The translations under genes were made by a program, and so were the position numbers. Positions 9,001 through 9,404 of a stretch of 9,404 nt of DNA are shown here, piece after piece. A model generated the notes under the pieces. The model made no database searches, had not been told where the DNA came from, and worked only from the letters and a program-made list of their open reading frames with translations. Source of the stretch: an uncultured Oscillospiraceae bacterium (GTDB lineage Bacteria > Bacillota > Clostridia > Oscillospirales > Oscillospiraceae); contig CAKTTR010000068.1 of assembly GCA_934615645.1 (NCBI GenBank), positions 1 through 9,404 of the forward strand, written 5' to 3'. Each line of letters opens with the position of its first letter. Position 1 is the first letter of the stretch.

Positions 9001-9404
9001 CTTTAACGCGGCGACGCTGGAATCGGTCTGGATCTATCGCGACGCGCTGGGCGGCCAGCCGAACTGCACGATCGCCTATCATGACGGCTATGTCTACACC
9101 GGCTTCTGGCGCAGCGAGACTCTCGACGGCAACTTCGTCTGCCTCAGCATCACGGATGAGGACCCGTCGAACCCGAAGGAAGAGAAGGCGGCCAGCTGGA
9201 TCTATACCGCCAAGGGCGGCTTCTATTGGACTGGCGCGTGCGTGACAGACCAGTATGTCCTCGTCGGCTCTGACGACGGTGAGAACGGCAATAGCAAGGG
9301 CCGCGCGTCGCTGCTGTGCCTGGATCGCCGGACCGGCGCGGTCCTGTCCAGCCTGCAGCTGCCCCACGCCGGGGATGTGCGCTGCAATATCGCCTACGAT
9401 ACCC
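6059..9404 (+). CDS. Large secreted mosaic protein with PEGA-like, cadherin-like and PQQ-like propeller domains, 3'-truncated
   Basis: The frame from ATG 6059 is open to the window end (1115 complete codons, no stop), so the gene continues beyond it. Residues 1-27 form a signal peptide with cleavage after VQA. Residues about 30-115 look like a DUF4430-like or beta-grasp domain (AGQTVEEAIAASG, then SIVAIDGV). A helical spacer follows (118-182), then a PEGA/carboxypeptidase-regulatory-like module (186-255), an unassigned beta region (256-380), a clear cadherin-like beta-sandwich (383-468), a second PEGA-like module (472-540), two divergent cadherin-like segments (about 546-672 and 674-788), a third PEGA-like module (792-862), and from 877 PQQ-like propeller blades (KLYKLDKTSGKVLASG; SLLCLDRRTGAVLSSL). 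It is presumably extracellular. Similar mosaics are annotated as surface adhesins or sensors; the function is unknown. No anchor is visible because the C-terminus is missing. Confidence 0.88.
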   Translation, partial: MSKFLKRGVAALLCLCLMLSVMPRVQAAQGSGSFYFCVMTANRVIVEPEAISFTAGQTVEEAIAASGHKLERIEDGSIVAIDGVSAMYLRYYDGGGYDLTKPASEITAMFFCVNDVYSDAMIDLLCAMGRFRTAQNNLQNDPASKDAYANAMDALPTAKADTARTCCDALTAAMNAYEARINGPKYTVDFQVTQAGASVSKAAVTMTDDCGNVTTGQGSVRVVAGNYDYVISDGANNRTEGKIVISQNATVTAQLPSGQWFKSATALNEDKDPYASSRDGDRVTWYVDDTAGKTTVYLWAEQGDVPAKATRLYACYTDLDGNDCSETYRSWQSFSTKLSALLTQGMTGCSLTLEARYKMNEGKDNEQTMIQSLAVEVVRVPTLKKLELLQDGTALYLPFQPAETNYTCRATAASVKIDAQAYTADGTTVTVNGKQTDTVNLSSGKNTVLVKVSHTGGQSRTYQIQIERVSAVTVALEVPAGVDAELRNRGGTVIAPESNGKYRLIPGDTYECVSTKDTWYHASLTFQAADGQTITAPVPETADGLNGLAFYNRSPFTSRVALPLDAAFQASRHSYTATALDTLASVYAQATRTDASQQTVTALYQAQSSTPEKCGVAKTQTIEYDVSDTGKTSFLIDCLARSGYSQQVTVRVQKQVSDTLLQYQDYAITIVRQLQLQSLACAANGENIDLLDANGKVSRFTATQKEYTLQVLDSVKELTLTAAFPNETSDTPISGGYYAMIGEKRYDSLQSVTLTPAWNDAGLQDVAIQVRHQDSNTVVGTYTLHLKRVEPVQVQFQVTPAEAVTFVIANKTGKPVYAEDGKFTMIPGNSYTYNVTCGGYCGKSVTDYLAPAQDTTIQVALEQAPANTTLQDLPAAWPSLRPTSDNNGIINARTPITAEDTVLYWANRVGTGWYGDACGCPILVNDALYVYAGNKLYKLDKTSGKVLASGEMDHSSNWCINSATYGGGMIFVGLSDGTVQAFNAATLESVWIYRDALGGQPNCTIAYHDGYVYTGFWRSETLDGNFVCLSITDEDPSNPKEEKAASWIYTAKGGFYWTGACVTDQYVLVGSDDGENGNSKGRASLLCLDRRTGAVLSSLQLPHAGDVRCNIAYDT
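6614..6823 (+). repeat. PEGA-like module, copy 1 (divergent), of the large surface protein
   Basis: Residues 186-255 begin YTVDFQVT and contain VRVVAGNYDYVIS, the strand pattern of PEGA/carboxypeptidase-regulatory-like beta modules. It parallels the two later copies in the same protein (opening FQVT-type strand, then xxPGxxYxY-like strand, then TxxxxL closing strand), but sequence identity is low, so its status as a true repeat is uncertain. Confidence 0.45.
7205..7462 (+). other. Cadherin-like beta-sandwich domain coding segment
   Basis: Residues 383-468 fit the cadherin-like beta-sandwich pattern (Pfam Cadherin-like family): LKKLELLQDG opening, LPFQPAETNYT, a TVTVNGK strand, then VNLSSGKNTVLVKVSHTGG and closing RTYQIQIERV. 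This is the best-conserved copy in the protein and the anchor for recognising the two divergent segments that follow (about bases 7694-8074 and 8078-8422). Confidence 0.8.
7472..7678 (+). repeat. PEGA-like module, copy 2
   Basis: Residues 472-540 (opening VTVALEVPAGVDAELRN) carry NGKYRLIPGDTYECV, which pairs with DGKFTMIPGNSYTYN in copy 3 about 320 residues later. The shared GK-aromatic-x-x-IPG-x-x-Y core shows an internal duplication. Confidence 0.6.
8432..8644 (+). repeat. PEGA-like module, copy 3
   Basis: Residues 792-862 (opening VQVQFQVTPAEAVTF) contain DGKFTMIPGNSYTYN, matching copy 2. It directly follows the last cadherin-like segment, repeating the cadherin-like then PEGA-like order seen at residues 383-540, and leads into the propeller. 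Confidence 0.6.
8687..9404 (+). other. PQQ-like beta-propeller coding segment, incomplete
   Basis: From residue 877 onward the protein shows repeated blade patterns: an opening W, a LYVYAGNKLYKLDKTSGKV strand pair, GTVQAFNAATLESVWIY, and SLLCLDRRTGAVLSSL, separated by about 50-110 residues. About three blades are visible before the window ends; complete propellers of this type usually have seven or eight. No cofactor-binding residues can be claimed from this stretch. Confidence 0.75.

Noticed and set aside
8675..9367. 230-codon minus-strand frame, and another at 8027-8632, opposite the large surface protein
   Set aside because: The + strand frame is open with propeller and beta-sandwich motifs throughout. 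The minus products show no domain or plausible ribosome binding site context.

Overview
The window reads as one continuous, single-strand stretch of a GC-rich Firmicutes genome, most likely a gut Clostridia member of the Oscillospiraceae type. This is inferred from gene content, strong AAGGAGG-type ribosome binding sites, GC-rich codon use and the style of the surface proteins. No RNA gene was recognised, and without a search I cannot name a genus.

Layout, all on the + strand: (1) 1-699, the 3' end of an exported DUF4430 (transcobalamin-like C-terminal domain) protein with a zinc-ribbon-like CxxCG element and a Pro-rich tail; (2) 614-1741, a signal-peptide protein with an alpha/alpha-toroid (prenyltransferase/squalene-oxidase-repeat, transcobalamin-like) body and a C-terminal membrane anchor; (3) 1734-2681, a MoxR-family AAA+ ATPase; (4) 2678-3832, a membrane DUF58 protein; (5) 3829-6042, a polytopic transglutaminase-like protein whose catalytic-cysteine position is serine; (6) 6059-9404, the 5' part of a very large secreted mosaic protein (DUF4430-like or beta-grasp-like N-terminus, helical spacer, three PEGA-like modules, cadherin-like beta-sandwich domains, PQQ-like beta-propeller), running off the window. 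The largest intergenic gap is 16 bases. Junctions overlap by 4 or 8 bases, except an odd 86-base overlap between genes 1 and 2. No promoter or terminator is visible, so the operon probably begins before the window and ends after it.

How the genes may work together: MoxR, DUF58 and a transglutaminase-like membrane protein form a widely recurring module. MoxR ATPases are generally thought to act as chaperones or maturation factors, but the role of this module in Clostridia is not settled. Here it sits between exported proteins: two that together carry the alpha- and beta-type domains of transcobalamin/intrinsic factor, and one large adhesin-like or sensor-like mosaic. My inference is a cell-envelope system in which the cytoplasmic ATPase and membrane proteins assemble, remodel or anchor the secreted partners, possibly around a captured ligand. 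The ligand is unknown; cobalamin is only a guess by homology. The transglutaminase-like protein may be a non-catalytic scaffold.
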